Source: Bacteroidales bacterium
Lineage (GTDB): Bacteria; Bacteroidota; Bacteroidia; Bacteroidales; Muribaculaceae
DNA: 40,517 nt
Assembly (NCBI GenBank): GCA_014800515.1
Contig: JAAVFY010000003.1
Coordinates: forward strand, 5,056 to 45,572
Reading direction: 5' to 3'
The notes beneath the pieces are model-generated. The model did no database searches. It was not told the DNA's origin and saw nothing but the letters and a program-made list of their open reading frames with translations. Both the position numbers and the translations under genes were made by a program. Positions within the stretch are counted from its first letter, which is position 1; each line of letters begins with the position of its first letter. Positions 39,186 to 40,517 of the stretch are shown in pieces.

Positions 39186-40127
39186 ATGAAGATTCCAACA
39201 CCTTTCAATCATAGATTAATCCCCTCGTTGGCGATTGTCTCCATAATGCTGTATGGATTTTTAGCTTCAGCGAATATGGAGGCAGCTGCTGCCGGAGAAA
39301 AAAAGAAGTTTCCGTCACGCGTGAAATTTCTTGATAAAGAGATAAAGAAGGAGATCCGACTTCCTGATTTTGAAAACATAGTTTTAAGCGGTGCCAAGGA
39401 AGTTTACTTTGAATTCACCGGCGGCCCGACATCATTGACCGTTATCTCCTCTCTGGCAAATCCGTTGGATTATCTTGACTATAGTGTGCAGGATCGCACG
39501 CTTTATCTTGAGCCTACCTCAATCACTTATCGTGATGCCGCCGAAGCAGATGCATCAGGCAATCTGCTTTTTCCGAATGATCTGATAACATTGGTGATAA
39601 AGGCACCGTGTCTTAAGAATTTTGTCTCTCATGATTTCTTCGGCAATTTCTATATCGGTAAGTGGGATAGTGAGGCTGTTATTAATATGTCACTGTGTAG
39701 CTGCGGCAATTTCTTTATGGACTCGGTCGAGACGAATATTTTAAATATCTCATCAGCAGGGAAGGACAAAATATTTATAGATAAGATTAAGACTAATAGC
39801 TGTAATATCACTAATAACGGTCAGAGCACTCTCGATATGAACGGTGTCGAGATCAAGGCAATCAATATAAGCTGCTCGGCGGAATCCACCACACTTCTTG
39901 AGGGCAAAGCTGCAAATGTCAATTATTATGCGAGTGCCGGAGCAGTGGTGGAGGCCTCGGAATTGTCAGCCGATATTGTCAATGCCTGTGCTACGTCAGG
40001 TGCTTCCATACTGTGTGATGTCCGCCGTATGTTTAGGGCACAAGCCGGCGATAATGCAGTAATTCTATATTCGGGATCTCCTACGAATGTGTATGTCTCG
40101 GGAACAGTCCTTCCTCTTAATCCTTAG
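39186..40127 (+). CDS. DUF2807 (GIN domain)-like secreted protein
   Basis: N-terminal signal segment; LPDFENIVLSGAKEVYFEFTGG...LEPTS with repetitive parallel-beta-like sequence typical of DUF2807 proteins. Confidence 0.6.
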   Translation: MKIPTPFNHRLIPSLAIVSIMLYGFLASANMEAAAAGEKKKFPSRVKFLDKEIKKEIRLPDFENIVLSGAKEVYFEFTGGPTSLTVISSLANPLDYLDYSVQDRTLYLEPTSITYRDAAEADASGNLLFPNDLITLVIKAPCLKNFVSHDFFGNFYIGKWDSEAVINMSLCSCGNFFMDSVETNILNISSAGKDKIFIDKIKTNSCNITNNGQSTLDMNGVEIKAINISCSAESTTLLEGKAANVNYYASAGAVVEASELSADIVNACATSGASILCDVRRMFRAQAGDNAVILYSGSPTNVYVSGTVLPLNP

Positions 40128-40169
40128 CATCCATACTTCGGTCAGAACCTCATCCCCTCCCGATAATAG

Positions 40170-40215
40170 TACAACCATCCGCGATAATGAAAAGATGCTA
40201 TCGCGGATGGTTGTA
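40170..40215. terminator. bidirectional terminator-like hairpin between convergent genes
   Basis: 17-bp perfect stem TACAACCATCCGCGATA/TATCGCGGATGGTTGTA. Confidence 0.7.
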
Positions 40216-40235
40216 ATATTTAAGTAAGGCGAACT

Positions 40236-40517
40236 TTAAGCCCCCTTTCCCGATGCGGGATCAGGTGACGCTTTCTGAACGTCAGTGGGAGATGTCGTAG
40301 GAGGAGCGACAAGCGACGGACGATCCGGATTAGAAGCTCCGGGTGAGAAGGGGAAAGGAATGCCCACCACGTCATTGGGGTTCTTACCCGGAGATAACCA
40401 GCCTTCGATGATAGTGTCGCGTCCCGTAGGATACTCGAAAGTGTAAAGTCCGAAATGATGGAGCATACCCATCAGATGTTCGATAATACTGTCCTTTATC
40501 GCCTCATATTCGAGCCA
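40236..40517 (-). CDS. hypothetical protein, partial (N-terminus off the right edge)
   Basis: Frame open from stop at 40236 to the window edge: WLEYEAIKDSIIEHLMGMLHHFGLYTFEYPTGRDTIIEGWLSPGKNPNDVVGIPFPF... Confidence 0.65.
   Translation of the reverse strand, partial: WLEYEAIKDSIIEHLMGMLHHFGLYTFEYPTGRDTIIEGWLSPGKNPNDVVGIPFPFSPGASNPDRPSLVAPPTTSPTDVQKASPDPASGKGA

Overview
This window looks like a chromosomal segment from a Bacteroidota, probably Bacteroidales (Muribaculaceae is only a guess). Basis: recurring TTTG-N19/20-TAnnTTTG promoter-like boxes, PorT-like and beta-barrel outer-membrane proteins, and a complete Na+-NQR operon. It is mostly housekeeping: bioA (partial), priA, two small OMPs, sufT-like/lpxH, a bioD/3'-5' exonuclease/small membrane protein unit, glyA, an LRR-like plus transglutaminase protein, nqrABCDEF, a TPR protein, a PstS-like lipoprotein, tonB/exbD/exbD/exbB, pgk, an amino-sugar kinase/RapZ-C fusion with a MurU-like nucleotidyltransferase, prfA, two outer-membrane beta-barrel proteins, a TraB/GumN protein, tnaA and a DUF2807-like protein. 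I saw no CRISPR array, rRNA, prophage or defence island. The best leads are: (1) an APH/AmgK-like kinase fused to a RapZ C-terminal domain, translationally coupled to a MurU-like enzyme; (2) two ~196-bp intergenic repeats, ~95% identical, with terminal inverted repeats, a long hairpin and one compensatory base-pair change; (3) a candidate orphan small RNA next to one of these repeats; (4) an outer-membrane beta-barrel gene with a single in-frame amber codon between signal peptide and mature protein; (5) a ~380-nt leader predicted ahead of the nqr operon. Everything is by eye from the sequence and ORF track; no searches were run.
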